Origin: Streptomyces subrutilus
GTDB taxonomy: Bacteria > Actinomycetota > Actinomycetes > Streptomycetales > Streptomycetaceae
Assembly (NCBI RefSeq): GCF_008704535.1
Contig: NZ_CP023701.1
Span: 6,056,001 to 6,120,000 of the forward strand
Direction of reading: 5' to 3'
Length of the DNA: 64,000 nt
Each line of letters starts with the position of its first letter. Positions within the stretch are counted from its first letter, which is position 1. Of the stretch, positions 1-8,337 are shown piece after piece. The notes under the pieces are model-generated. The model saw only the letters and a program-made list of their open reading frames with translations, searched no databases and had not been told where the DNA came from. Position numbers and translations under genes: made by a program.

Positions 1-590
1 CCATCGCCTTCGAGTGGCGGATGGCCGTCGCCGCCCTCATCGCCCTGATCCACGACCTCACGATCACCGTCGGCGTGTACGCGCTGGTCGGCTTCGAGGT
101 CACCCCGGGCACGGTCATCGGTCTGCTGACGATCCTCGGTTACTCCCTCTACGACACCGTCGTCGTCTTCGACGGTCTCAAGGAGGGCTCGAAGGACATC
201 ACGAAGCAGACCCGCTTCACCTACAGCGAGATCGCCAACCGCAGCATCAACGGCACGCTGGTCCGCTCGATCAACACGACGGTCGTGGCGCTGCTCCCGG
301 TCGGCGCGCTGCTCTTCATCGGCGGCGGCTTCCTGGGCGCCGGCATGCTGAACGACATCTCGCTGTCGCTGTTCGTCGGTCTCGCGGCCGGTGCGTACTC
401 CTCGATCTTCATCGCGACCCCGCTGGTCGTGGACCTCAAGGAGCGCGAGCCGGCGATGAAGGCCCTCAAGAAGCGGGTGCTCGCCAAGCGGGCGGCCGGG
501 GCCGACAGGGGCGACTCCGCGGACGGCGGCCCCGAGGGCTCCGACGAGCCGCAGGCCGTCGCGCCGGGCCGGCCGGGACGGCGCCGATGA
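1..590 (+). CDS. secF: Protein translocase subunit SecF, C-terminal part (5' end outside window)
   Basis: SecF is the membrane partner of SecD in the accessory SecDF complex, which uses the proton gradient to pull secreted proteins through SecYEG. The open frame enters from the left edge (first full codon at base 3), so only about the last 195 residues are seen. The visible part has the hallmark stretch GYSLYDTVVVFD followed by a cytoplasmic loop and SINTT, then two more hydrophobic segments. A charged, low-complexity tail (KKRVLAKRAAG onward) ends the protein. The stop overlaps the start of apt (ATGA), indicating translational coupling in a secDF-apt-relA block. Confidence 0.93.
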   Translation, partial: IAFEWRMAVAALIALIHDLTITVGVYALVGFEVTPGTVIGLLTILGYSLYDTVVVFDGLKEGSKDITKQTRFTYSEIANRSINGTLVRSINTTVVALLPVGALLFIGGGFLGAGMLNDISLSLFVGLAAGAYSSIFIATPLVVDLKEREPAMKALKKRVLAKRAAGADRGDSADGGPEGSDEPQAVAPGRPGRRR

Positions 591-1141
591 CGGCGGCGCT
601 CCCGCAGTCCGCGCGCGAGCTGCTGCTCAGCCGGATCAGGGACGTACCGGACTACCCGAAGCCGGGTGTGATGTTCAAGGACATCACCCCGCTGCTGGCG
701 GACCCGAAGGCGTTCGCCGCGCTGACGGACGCGCTGGTGGAGCTCGCCGGGCGGTACGGCGCGACGAAGATCGTCGGGCTGGAGGCGCGGGGGTTCATCC
801 TGGCGGCTCCGGTGGCCGTGCAGGCCGGGATCGGCTTCGTGCCGGTGCGCAAGGCGGGCAAGCTGCCCGGCGCCACGCTCGCGCAGTCCTACGAGCTGGA
901 GTACGGGACCGCGGAGATCGAGGTCCACGCCGAGGACCTGTCGGCCGGTGACCGGGTCATGGTCATCGACGACGTGCTGGCCACCGGCGGCACCGCCGGC
1001 GCCTCGCTGGAGCTGATCCGGCGGGCCGGAGCGGAGGTCGCGGGCGTGGCGGTCCTGATGGAGCTGTCGTTCCTGCCGGGGCGCAAGCGGCTGGACGGGG
1101 CGCTCGGCGGGGCACCGCTGGACGCGCTGATCGTGGTCTGA
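587..1141 (+). CDS. apt: Adenine phosphoribosyltransferase
   Basis: Salvages adenine to AMP using PRPP, in the cytoplasm. The 184-residue product is the usual length for the family. The PRPP-binding signature VIDDVLATGGTA is at about residues 126-137, and the N-terminal PDYPKPGVMFKDITPLL is typical of bacterial Apt. The ATG at 587 overlaps the secF stop (ATGA), which fixes the start. The secDF-apt-relA order is common in actinobacteria. A 19-bp perfect hairpin follows downstream, before relA. Confidence 0.95.
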   Translation: MTAALPQSARELLLSRIRDVPDYPKPGVMFKDITPLLADPKAFAALTDALVELAGRYGATKIVGLEARGFILAAPVAVQAGIGFVPVRKAGKLPGATLAQSYELEYGTAEIEVHAEDLSAGDRVMVIDDVLATGGTAGASLELIRRAGAEVAGVAVLMELSFLPGRKRLDGALGGAPLDALIVV

Positions 1142-1449
1142 TCGGACCCCGTGCGCGGTTTCGGATCGCATCCGAACGCGTCTGGGCGCGTCTGTGACCG
1201 TGCCTGACCGAAGCTGTTCGCGAAGCGGCGGCCACCCGGGACCTCCGGGTGGCCGCCGCTTCGTGCGTCGGGCCCCGGCCGGGCGTCGCCGGTCGGCTCC
1301 CGCGGCCGGGAACCCGTACCGGGACCGCCCGGGCCCGGGCTCGGCGAACGGCCTGGCGCAACCCTCGCTACCATGGGTTATCCGGACCTGACCGGGGCAC
1401 CGGATCCTCCCCCCGGACGCCGCCCGGGGGGACCCCCAGAGGAGCGCTC
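1142..1449 (+). other. Intergenic region between apt and relA
   Basis: This 308-base stretch has no convincing gene. It holds a strong hairpin (1221-1263), then GC-rich leader sequence and the relA ribosome binding site (AGAGGAG, about 1438-1444). A TACCAT at about 1370-1375 could be a -10 element for relA, but no good -35 partner is visible. An open frame reads into relA from 1249, but nothing supports coding before 1450. Confidence 0.6.
1221..1263. terminator. Perfect 19-bp hairpin after apt
   Basis: The arms 1221-1239 and 1245-1263 are exact reverse complements with a 5-base loop. There is no U-tract, as is usual for Streptomyces terminators. It probably ends or attenuates apt transcription before relA. 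Confidence 0.75.
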
Positions 1450-3873
1450 TTGCCAGACGAGGTCCAGCCAATCTCCGCCGCGCAGCCCGACCCGCAGGCC
1501 GAGCCGGCCGCGGCACCCGCCGCCACGCCCCCGCCGGCCCCGCCGGTCAAGCCCGCGCCGGCGAAGTCGGCCGGGTCCTCCAACCGGGTGCGCGCCCGTC
1601 TGGCGCGCCTCGGCGTGCAGCGCTCCAACCCGTACAACCCGGTGCTGGAACCGCTCCTGCGCATAGTCCGCAGCAACGACCCGAAGATCGAGACGTCGAC
1701 GCTGCGCCAGCTCGAACAGGCCTACCAGGTCGCCGAGCGCTGGCACCGCGGCCAGAAGCGCAAGAGCGGCGACCCCTACATCACCCATCCGCTCGCGGTG
1801 ACGACCATCCTCGCCGAGCTCGGGATGGACCCGGCCACCCTCATGGCCGGCCTGCTGCACGACACCGTCGAGGACACCGAGTACGGGCTGGAGGACCTGC
1901 GCCGCGACTTCGGCGACGCGGTGGCCCTGCTCGTCGACGGCGTCACCAAGCTCGACCGGGTCAAGTTCGGCGAGGCCGCGCAGGCCGAGACCGTGCGCAA
2001 GATGGTCGTCGCCATGGCCAAGGACCCGCGCGTCCTGGTCATCAAGCTCGCCGACCGCCTGCACAACATGCGCACCATGCGCTACCTCAAGCGGGAGAAG
2101 CAGGAGAAGAAGGCCCGCGAGACCCTGGAGATCTACGCCCCGCTGGCGCACCGGCTGGGCATGAACACCATCAAGTGGGAGCTGGAGGACCTCGCCTTCG
2201 CGATCCTCTACCCCAAGATGTACGACGAGATCGTCCGGCTGGTCGCCGAGCGCGCCCCCAAGCGCGACGAGTACCTCGCCGTGGTCACGGACGAGGTCCA
2301 GGCCGACCTGCGGGCCGCCCGCATCAAGGCCACCGTCACCGGGCGCCCCAAGCACTACTACAGCGTCTACCAGAAGATGATCGTCCGCGGCCGCGACTTC
2401 GCGGAGATCTACGACCTGGTCGGCATCCGCGTCCTGGTGGACACCGTCCGGGACTGCTACGCCGCCCTCGGCACGGTGCACGCGCGGTGGAACCCGGTCC
2501 CCGGCCGGTTCAAGGACTACATCGCGATGCCCAAGTTCAACATGTACCAGTCGCTGCACACGACGGTCATCGGGCCCAGCGGCAAGCCCGTCGAGCTGCA
2601 GATCCGCACCTTCGACATGCACCGCCGCGCCGAATACGGCATCGCCGCGCACTGGAAGTACAAGCAGCAGACCGTCGCCGGCACCTCCAAGGTGCGCACC
2701 GACGTCCCGCAGGCCGCCAAGGGCAGCGCCGGCCACGACACGGTCAACGACATGGCCTGGCTGCGCCAGCTGCTGGACTGGCAGAAGGAGACCGAGGACC
2801 CCGGTGAGTTCCTCGACTCGCTGCGCTTCGACCTCTCCCGCAACGAGGTCTTCGTCTTCACGCCCAAGGGCGACGTGATAGCGCTGCCCGCCGGCGCCAC
2901 GCCCGTGGACTTCGCGTACGCCGTCCACACCGAGGTCGGTCACCGGACCATAGGGGCCCGGGTCAACGGCCGCCTCGTCCCGCTCGAATCCACCCTCGAC
3001 AACGGCGACCTGGTCGAGGTGTTCACCTCCAAGGCGGAGGGCGCGGGCCCGTCCCGGGACTGGCTGGGCTTCGTCAAGTCCCCGCGCGCCCGCAACAAGA
3101 TCCGCGGATGGTTCTCCAAGGAGCGCCGCGACGAGGCCATCGAGCAGGGCAAGGACGCCATCGCGCGCGCCATGCGCAAGCAGAACCTGCCGATCCAGCG
3201 CATCCTCACCGGCGACTCCCTGGTCACCCTCGCCCACGAGATGCGCTACCCGGACATCTCCTCCCTGTACGCGGCGATCGGCGAGGGCCACGTGGCCGCG
3301 CAGGGCGTCGTGCAGAAGCTGGTGCAGGCCCTCGGCGGCGAGGAGGCGGCCAACGAGGACATCGAGGAGAGCATCCCGCCGGCCCGCGGCCGGAGCAAGC
3401 GCCGCAACAACGCGGACCCGGGGGTCGTGGTCAAGGGCGTCGACGACGTGTGGGTCAAGCTGGCCCGCTGCTGCACCCCGGTGCCCGGCGACCCGATCAT
3501 CGGCTTCGTCACGCGCGGCAGCGGCGTCTCGGTGCACCGCGCGGACTGCGTCAACGTGGACTCGCTGTCCCAGCAGCCCGAGCGGATGCTGGAGGTCGAG
3601 TGGGCGCCCACCCAGTCCTCCGTCTTCCTCGTGGCCATCCAGGTCGAGGCGCTGGACCGCTCCCGGCTGCTGTCGGACGTCACCCGCGTCCTGTCCGACC
3701 AGCACGTCAACATCCTCTCGGCGGCCGTGCAGACCTCCCGCGACCGGGTGGCCACCTCGCGGTTCACCTTCGAGATGGGCGACCCCAAGCACCTCGGGCA
3801 CGTCCTGAAGGCCGTACGGGGTGTGGAGGGCGTCTACGACGTCTACCGTGTGACCTCAGCACGGAGGCCCTGA
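1450..3873 (+). CDS. relA: Bifunctional (p)ppGpp synthetase/hydrolase (Rel)
   Basis: Makes and degrades the alarmone (p)ppGpp in response to uncharged tRNA on ribosomes. The TTG start at 1450 is chosen because AGAGGAG sits just before it and the N-terminus LPDEVQP resembles Streptomyces RelA. The 807-residue product has an Ala/Pro-rich leader, an HD hydrolase domain (H137-D138 in HDTVED), a synthetase domain, TGS, a zinc-finger-like CC motif (ARCCTP) and a C-terminal ACT domain. The synthetase contains RFKD (353-356), the basic RXKD form found in bifunctional Rel enzymes rather than the acidic form of monofunctional RelA. The kinase gene follows after only 36 bases with no terminator. Confidence 0.96.
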   Translation: MPDEVQPISAAQPDPQAEPAAAPAATPPPAPPVKPAPAKSAGSSNRVRARLARLGVQRSNPYNPVLEPLLRIVRSNDPKIETSTLRQLEQAYQVAERWHRGQKRKSGDPYITHPLAVTTILAELGMDPATLMAGLLHDTVEDTEYGLEDLRRDFGDAVALLVDGVTKLDRVKFGEAAQAETVRKMVVAMAKDPRVLVIKLADRLHNMRTMRYLKREKQEKKARETLEIYAPLAHRLGMNTIKWELEDLAFAILYPKMYDEIVRLVAERAPKRDEYLAVVTDEVQADLRAARIKATVTGRPKHYYSVYQKMIVRGRDFAEIYDLVGIRVLVDTVRDCYAALGTVHARWNPVPGRFKDYIAMPKFNMYQSLHTTVIGPSGKPVELQIRTFDMHRRAEYGIAAHWKYKQQTVAGTSKVRTDVPQAAKGSAGHDTVNDMAWLRQLLDWQKETEDPGEFLDSLRFDLSRNEVFVFTPKGDVIALPAGATPVDFAYAVHTEVGHRTIGARVNGRLVPLESTLDNGDLVEVFTSKAEGAGPSRDWLGFVKSPRARNKIRGWFSKERRDEAIEQGKDAIARAMRKQNLPIQRILTGDSLVTLAHEMRYPDISSLYAAIGEGHVAAQGVVQKLVQALGGEEAANEDIEESIPPARGRSKRRNNADPGVVVKGVDDVWVKLARCCTPVPGDPIIGFVTRGSGVSVHRADCVNVDSLSQQPERMLEVEWAPTQSSVFLVAIQVEALDRSRLLSDVTRVLSDQHVNILSAAVQTSRDRVATSRFTFEMGDPKHLGHVLKAVRGVEGVYDVYRVTSARRP

Positions 3874-3909
3874 CCGCCGTACACGCCGAAGCCGCCCCGG
3901 GGGGAACAC

Positions 3910-5289
3910 GTGGCCGCAGTCTTTCCGCGCGCGCTCACCGCGCGGTTCAGCCCGCAGTCCGTGCTCGGCCGGGGCGGCATGGGCACGGTCTTCGCCGCGC
4001 GGGACCTGAAGCTGGGGCGGCGGGTCGCCGTCAAGCTGCTCACCACCCACGGGCAGGTGGGCGCCGAGGCCGCCGAGCGCTTCGAGGCCGAGGGCCGGGC
4101 CCTGGGACGGATCAGCCACCCGTCCGTCGTGGCCGTGTACGACACGGGCTTCGCCGACGGGGCCCCCTACCTGGTCATGGAGTTCCTGGACGGCACCGAC
4201 GTCACCGACCTCGTCGGCCGGACCGGCCGGCGGACCGCGGAGCAGGCCCGGCACATCGCGCTGGAGACGCTGGCGGGGCTGGAGGCCGCGCACGACAGCG
4301 GCGTCCTGCACCGGGACGTGAAGCCCTCCAACATCAGGGTCACCGCGAGCGGCCGGGTGGTCCTGCACGACTTCGGCCTGGCCCGGCTGAGCGACCAGGA
4401 CGCGGTCACCGCGCCGGGCGAGCTGATCGGGACACCCCTGTACATGGCCCCGGAGATCGTCACGGGCCGGCCGCCGTCGGCCGCCTCCGACGTCTACGGG
4501 GTCGGGCTCTGCCTCTACTTCATGCTGACGGGGACCGTGCCCTTCGGCGCCCCGGACGGCACCGTCGCCTCGCTGCTCGACCAGGTCGTCTACCGCGGCC
4601 TCCCCCCGCTGCGGCAGCACGTGCCGGGGGTGTCCCGCGCGATCGAGGAGGCCGTGGGCGCCCTCGCCGCCCGGGACCCGGTGCTGCGCCCCGGCACCGC
4701 CGCCGCGGCCGCCGCCGTGATCCGCGCCGGATTCCCGCCCGAGCTCCGGCCCGCCGAGCCCCGGTCCGCCGAGCCCGGGCCCGCCGAGCCCGCAGCCGTC
4801 CGGGACCGGGACGCGCGCACGTCGGAGACCGCCCACGAGAGCGCCCCCGTCGCGCTGCCCGGGCCGGGACCCGGCGCGGACCGGCACCGGGACCGGGAGC
4901 CGGCCCCGCGCCCCGAGGCGCAGCCGCGGTACGACTGGCGGGCCGTCGACGTCGTCCCGGCGCGCCGGCCGGCCGCCGAGCAGCCCGCCCTCAGCGACGT
5001 CACCCGGCGCCTCTTCCACAGCCGGATGACCGAGCGCACGGCCCTCTCCCGGCAGCGCGAGGCCGTCGGCCTGGTCCTGCGCGGCGACCTCCGGGAGGCC
5101 GCCGACGTGCTCGCCGGCGTCGCCCCGTACTGCCACGAGACGCTCGGAGCCGACCACCCCACCACGCTCGCCTGCCAGTACTGGCAGGCGGTCTGCCACG
5201 CCCGGCTGGGCGCGCCCGACAAGGCGGTGGAGCTCTTCGCCCGGGTCAGCGCCCACAACGGACAGGAGAGGGACACCGATGACGCATGA
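3910..5289 (+). CDS. Soluble Ser/Thr protein kinase with C-terminal TPR-like region, part of EACC1/caspase cassette
   Basis: A Hanks-type kinase of 459 residues. Visible motifs are a glycine loop GRGGMG (20-25), K42 in AVKLL, the catalytic HRDVKPSN (H134-D136-K138-N141), DFG (154-156) and APE (180-182), so it should be active. After residue 270 comes a Pro/Glu/Arg-rich linker, then a helical region (about 360-455) containing ETLGADHPTTLACQYWQA, which looks like TPR units. No transmembrane segment is seen, unlike PknB-type sensor kinases. The start is GTG at 3910 after a GGGGGGAA stretch. Its 3' end overlaps the next gene by 11 bases, and the cassette continues into a caspase-like protease. 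I infer that the kinase senses or regulates that effector. Confidence 0.88.
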   Translation: MAAVFPRALTARFSPQSVLGRGGMGTVFAARDLKLGRRVAVKLLTTHGQVGAEAAERFEAEGRALGRISHPSVVAVYDTGFADGAPYLVMEFLDGTDVTDLVGRTGRRTAEQARHIALETLAGLEAAHDSGVLHRDVKPSNIRVTASGRVVLHDFGLARLSDQDAVTAPGELIGTPLYMAPEIVTGRPPSAASDVYGVGLCLYFMLTGTVPFGAPDGTVASLLDQVVYRGLPPLRQHVPGVSRAIEEAVGALAARDPVLRPGTAAAAAAVIRAGFPPELRPAEPRSAEPGPAEPAAVRDRDARTSETAHESAPVALPGPGPGADRHRDREPAPRPEAQPRYDWRAVDVVPARRPAAEQPALSDVTRRLFHSRMTERTALSRQREAVGLVLRGDLREAADVLAGVAPYCHETLGADHPTTLACQYWQAVCHARLGAPDKAVELFARVSAHNGQERDTDDA

Positions 5290-5704
5290 GCTCGCATTAC
5301 GGGTCGACGAGCGCGGCCCGGGCGCCGGGGCGGAGGACGAACTCCGCTCCCTGCTGCGCTGGCTGACCGCAGACGAGACCCTGGCCGGCGGCCTGCGCAC
5401 CCGGCTCGTCCACGACCCCGACGGGGCGCCCGACACCGACGTCGCCGCCGAACCCATGGGATTCGGCCTCGACCTGCTCCAACTGGCCGTCGGCAGCGGC
5501 CTGTCCACCGGCTCGCTGGTCTTCGCCGTACTCCAGTGGCAGGCCTCCCGGCGCCCCGCACCCGACCTGACCGTGCGGCGCGGCGACTACGAGGTCCGGC
5601 TGACCGGCGACGCCGCCCGCGACCCCGACGCGCTGGCCCGGGTCCTCGCCGCCCTGGAACCGGCGGACGCCACGGGAGCCGGGGACGATGACGGGACTGC
5701 CTGA
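5279..5704 (+). CDS. Effector-associated constant component 1 (EACC1)-like protein
   Basis: A 141-residue protein matching the EACC1 pattern of NTP-dependent conflict systems as I remember it. It has a charged N-terminus, then LRSLLRWLTADETLAGG, a short acidic loop, and MGFGLDLLQLAVGSGLSTGSLVFAVLQWQASRR (continuing), which holds a Gly-rich hydrophobic helix. A beta-rich segment DLTVRRGDYEVRLTG and an ALARVLAAL tail follow. EACC1 proteins are small non-enzymatic partners encoded next to effectors such as caspases or trypsins in multicellular bacteria, and are thought to link sensor and effector. Here it overlaps the kinase upstream (11 bases) and the caspase downstream (17 bases), so the three are translationally coupled. 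The assignment rests on pattern and context, not a search. Confidence 0.8.
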   Translation: MTHELALRVDERGPGAGAEDELRSLLRWLTADETLAGGLRTRLVHDPDGAPDTDVAAEPMGFGLDLLQLAVGSGLSTGSLVFAVLQWQASRRPAPDLTVRRGDYEVRLTGDAARDPDALARVLAALEPADATGAGDDDGTA

Positions 5705-6830
5705 CCCGGCGGCCTCCCGGGCGGTCCTCGTCGGCAGCTCCGCCTACCGCCACCTGCCCGCCCTCCCCGCCGTCGAGGCCAACGTCAAGGACCTCGGCGC
5801 CGAGCTGTGCGACGCCACCGTCTGGGGCCTGCCCGAACAGCACTGCACCCTCGTCCGGGACCCCCAGCACCCCGCCGAGCTGATCGACCCGGTCCTGCGC
5901 GCCGGCGAGGAGGCCACCGACACCCTGATCGTCTACTACGCCGGGCACGGGATGCGGGACACCGACTCCACCGACCTCTACCTGGCCCTGCACGGCTCCC
6001 GCGAGAACACCGGCTACACCGCCGTGGCCTACCAGCACGTCCGCTCCGCCCTGCGCGCCTCCCGGGCCCGGCGCAAGATCGTCCTGCTCGACTGCTGCTT
6101 CAGCGGCCGGGCCGCCCGCACCCTCGCCGGGGAGCAGCACGAGCTGGCCGGCCAGGTCGCCGTCGACGGCGCGTACGTCCTCACCGCCTCCCCGCGCGAC
6201 CGGGTGGCCCTCGCGCCCGACGGCGAGCGCCACACCGCCTTCACCGGCGAACTGCTGACCATCCTGCGCGACGGCATCCACGACGGGCCCGAACTCCTCG
6301 ACCTCGACATCCTGCACCGCACCCTGGCCGCCCGGCTGCGCGTCAAGAACCGGCCGCAACCGCAGTGCTCGCAGGAGAACGGCATCGGCCGGCTCCGGCT
6401 GGTCCGCAACCGCGCCCGGGCCGTGCGCGGCGCGCCGGCCGGGCCCGTCCTGGCCGCCGACGTCCGCACCGCCATGGTCTCCGCGGGCCTCGGCCTCGCC
6501 CGTACCCTGCGCGCCGCCGGCCGCACCCGCGACGCCCTGCCCGTGCTGCGCCTGGCCCTGCGCGAGCGGCTCCCCGACGGCGAGGGGAACCTGCTCGCCG
6601 CCCAGCTGGAACTGGCCGACATGCTGGAGGAGACCGGCCAGACCCGCGAGGCCATCGAGGTGCTGGAACAGGCCTTCCAGCAGGTCCACCGGTTCTACGG
6701 GGCCGAGGCCGTCCGCGTGTGCCGGCGCCTCGCCGCGCTGCTCCAGGAGTCCGGGAACCACCTCCAGGCCTGCGAGGTGCTCGAACACGCCCTGGACCTC
6801 CTCCAGGACGGCAGCCGGGCCGCGGGATAG
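5688..6830 (+). CDS. Caspase-family (peptidase C14) protein with C-terminal TPR-like repeats
   Basis: A 380-residue predicted cysteine protease. The N-terminal half is a caspase-like fold: RAVLVGSSAY (strand 1), the catalytic His in YYAGHGM (H87), and the catalytic Cys in LLDCCFSG (C137, preceded by C136). Both dyad residues are present, so it should be active. LTASPRDRVA and HTAFTGELL are further typical C14 motifs. Residues 250-375 form helical repeats (ARTLRAAGRTRDALPVLRLA; LADMLEETGQTREAIEVLEQA; LAALLQESGNHLQACEVLEHA) resembling TPRs, probably for regulation or protein binding. It is the likely effector of the cassette; bacterial homologues cleave proteins to cause dormancy or death. A strong hairpin follows. 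Confidence 0.87.
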   Translation: MTGLPDPAASRAVLVGSSAYRHLPALPAVEANVKDLGAELCDATVWGLPEQHCTLVRDPQHPAELIDPVLRAGEEATDTLIVYYAGHGMRDTDSTDLYLALHGSRENTGYTAVAYQHVRSALRASRARRKIVLLDCCFSGRAARTLAGEQHELAGQVAVDGAYVLTASPRDRVALAPDGERHTAFTGELLTILRDGIHDGPELLDLDILHRTLAARLRVKNRPQPQCSQENGIGRLRLVRNRARAVRGAPAGPVLAADVRTAMVSAGLGLARTLRAAGRTRDALPVLRLALRERLPDGEGNLLAAQLELADMLEETGQTREAIEVLEQAFQQVHRFYGAEAVRVCRRLAALLQESGNHLQACEVLEHALDLLQDGSRAAG

Positions 6831-6863
6831 CCCGGCGCGGCCCGCGCGCGGCCCCGGACACGG

Positions 6864-6900
6864 CAGGGCCCCGGTACGGGACGTCCGTACCGGGGCCCTG
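6864..6900. terminator. Bidirectional terminator between the caspase gene and the DUF349 gene
   Basis: The 16-bp perfect arms 6864-6879 and 6885-6900 flank a 5-base loop. It lies between two convergent genes, so it can serve both strands. Confidence 0.85.
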
Positions 6901-6918
6901 CGCGCGGGCGGCGTCCGC

Positions 6919-8148
6919 TCAGCCGCCGAACTCCTCCAGGCCCTTCAGCGCCTGGTCCAGCAGAGCCTGGCGGCCCTCCAGTTCACGGGAGAGCTTGTCG
7001 GCCTTCGCGTTGTTGCCGGCCGCGCGGGCCGCGTCGATCTGGCCGCGCAGCTTGTCCACGGCCGCCTGCAGCTGACCGGTCAGACCGGCCGCGCGCGCCC
7101 GGGCCTCCGGGTTGGTGCGGCGCCACTCGCCCTCCTCGGCCTCCTGGATCGCGCGCTCCACGGTGTGCATCCGGCCCTCGACCTTCGGCCGGGCGTCGCG
7201 CGGCACGTGGCCGACGGCCTCCCAGCGCTCGTTGAGGGAGCGGAACGCGGCACGGGCCGCCTTCAGGTCGGTGACCGGGAGGAGCTTCTCGGCCTCCTCG
7301 GCCAGCTCCTCCTTCAGCTTCAGGTTCTCCACCTGCTCCGCGTCACGCTCCGCGAAGACCTCGCCGCGCGCCGCGAAGAACACGTCCTGGGCGCCGCGGA
7401 AACGGTTCCACAGGTCGTCCTCGGACTCCCGCTGCGCCCGCCCGGCCGACTTCCAGTCGGTCATCAGCTCGCGGTAGCGGGCCGCCGTCGGACCCCAGTC
7501 GGTCGACTTCGACAGCGACTCGGCCTCCGCGACCAGCTTCTCCTTCACCTTGCGGGCGTCCTCGCGCTGCGCGTCCAGCGAGGCGAAGTGCGCCTTGCGG
7601 CGCTTGGAGAAGGCGGAGCGGGCGTGCGAGAAGCGGTGCCACAGCTCGTCGTCCGACTTGCGGTCCAGCCGCGGCAGACCCTTCCAGATGTCCACCAGGG
7701 CACGCAGCCGCTCGCCCGCGCTGCGCCACTGGTCGCTCTGCGCCAGCTGCTCGGCCTCGACGACCAGCGCGTCCTTGGCCGTACGGGCCTCGTCCGCCTG
7801 CTTGGCCTTCTGGACCTTGCGCTCCTCGCGCCGCGACTCCACCGTCGCCACCAGCTTGTCGAGCCGCACCCGCAGGGCGTCGAGGTCGCCCACGGCATGG
7901 TGCTCGTCCACCTGGGTCCGCAGGTGGTCGATCGCCGTCTGCGCGTCCTTGGCGGACAGATCGGTGGTCCGCACCCGCTTTTCGAGGAGGCCGATCTCGA
8001 CCACCAGGCCCTCGTACTTGCGCTCGAAATAGGCCAGGGCCTCCTCAGGGGTCCCCGCCTGCCACGAGCCGACGACCTTCTCGCCATCGGCAGTACGCAC
8101 GTACACGGTGCCCGTCTCGTCGACTCGGCCCCACGGGTCGCTGCTCAC
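6919..8148 (-). CDS. DUF349 domain-containing coiled-coil protein
   Basis: A 409-residue, highly charged, mostly alpha-helical protein made of repeats of about 70-80 residues, each with a W-(K)-LxxxWK pattern such as RLRALVDIWKGLPR, RYRELMTDWKSAGR and FRSLNERWEAVGHV. These are DUF349 repeats. The N-terminus is a small beta segment (GRVDETGTVYVRTADGEKVVGSW). GTG at 8148 is chosen because a GGAGGAGG-like site lies just upstream; the longer open frame lacks one. The function is not established. The gene is convergent with the caspase cassette. Confidence 0.85.
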   Translation of the reverse strand: MSSDPWGRVDETGTVYVRTADGEKVVGSWQAGTPEEALAYFERKYEGLVVEIGLLEKRVRTTDLSAKDAQTAIDHLRTQVDEHHAVGDLDALRVRLDKLVATVESRREERKVQKAKQADEARTAKDALVVEAEQLAQSDQWRSAGERLRALVDIWKGLPRLDRKSDDELWHRFSHARSAFSKRRKAHFASLDAQREDARKVKEKLVAEAESLSKSTDWGPTAARYRELMTDWKSAGRAQRESEDDLWNRFRGAQDVFFAARGEVFAERDAEQVENLKLKEELAEEAEKLLPVTDLKAARAAFRSLNERWEAVGHVPRDARPKVEGRMHTVERAIQEAEEGEWRRTNPEARARAAGLTGQLQAAVDKLRGQIDAARAAGNNAKADKLSRELEGRQALLDQALKGLEEFGG

Positions 8149-8337
8149 AGCGCCTCCTCCACCTGATGCCTCCGAGGGGTTCACCCCCTGGGCATCGTCC
8201 ACAGTTTCCTGGGGCGGGCAGCGCCCGCCCTGCACAACGCCAACATAGGCGACCGCCGGGCCGGCTGTCCGCATCCCGCACGACGGAATATCGCCGCACG
8301 GAGCGCGCTCCGGCCGGTCCGGTGGCCGCCGGGCCCG
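8149..8337. promoter_or_regulatory. Intergenic region between the cyclophilin and DUF349 genes
   Basis: Both flanking genes read leftwards, so this 189-base stretch should contain the promoter of the DUF349 gene. The DUF349 ribosome binding site is at about 8150-8160 (minus strand). No strong hairpin or operator is evident. Confidence 0.4.

Noticed and set aside
1378..3801. An 807-aa open frame antisense to relA
   Set aside because: It mirrors relA and follows from third-position GC bias; its Leu/Val/Asp/Gly-rich product has no family motifs. The same holds for the other long antisense frames (for example 17889-20537 and 36834-40160).
3910..5289. PknB-type transmembrane sensor kinase
   Set aside because: No membrane segment or PASTA repeats; the C-terminus is helical and TPR-like.
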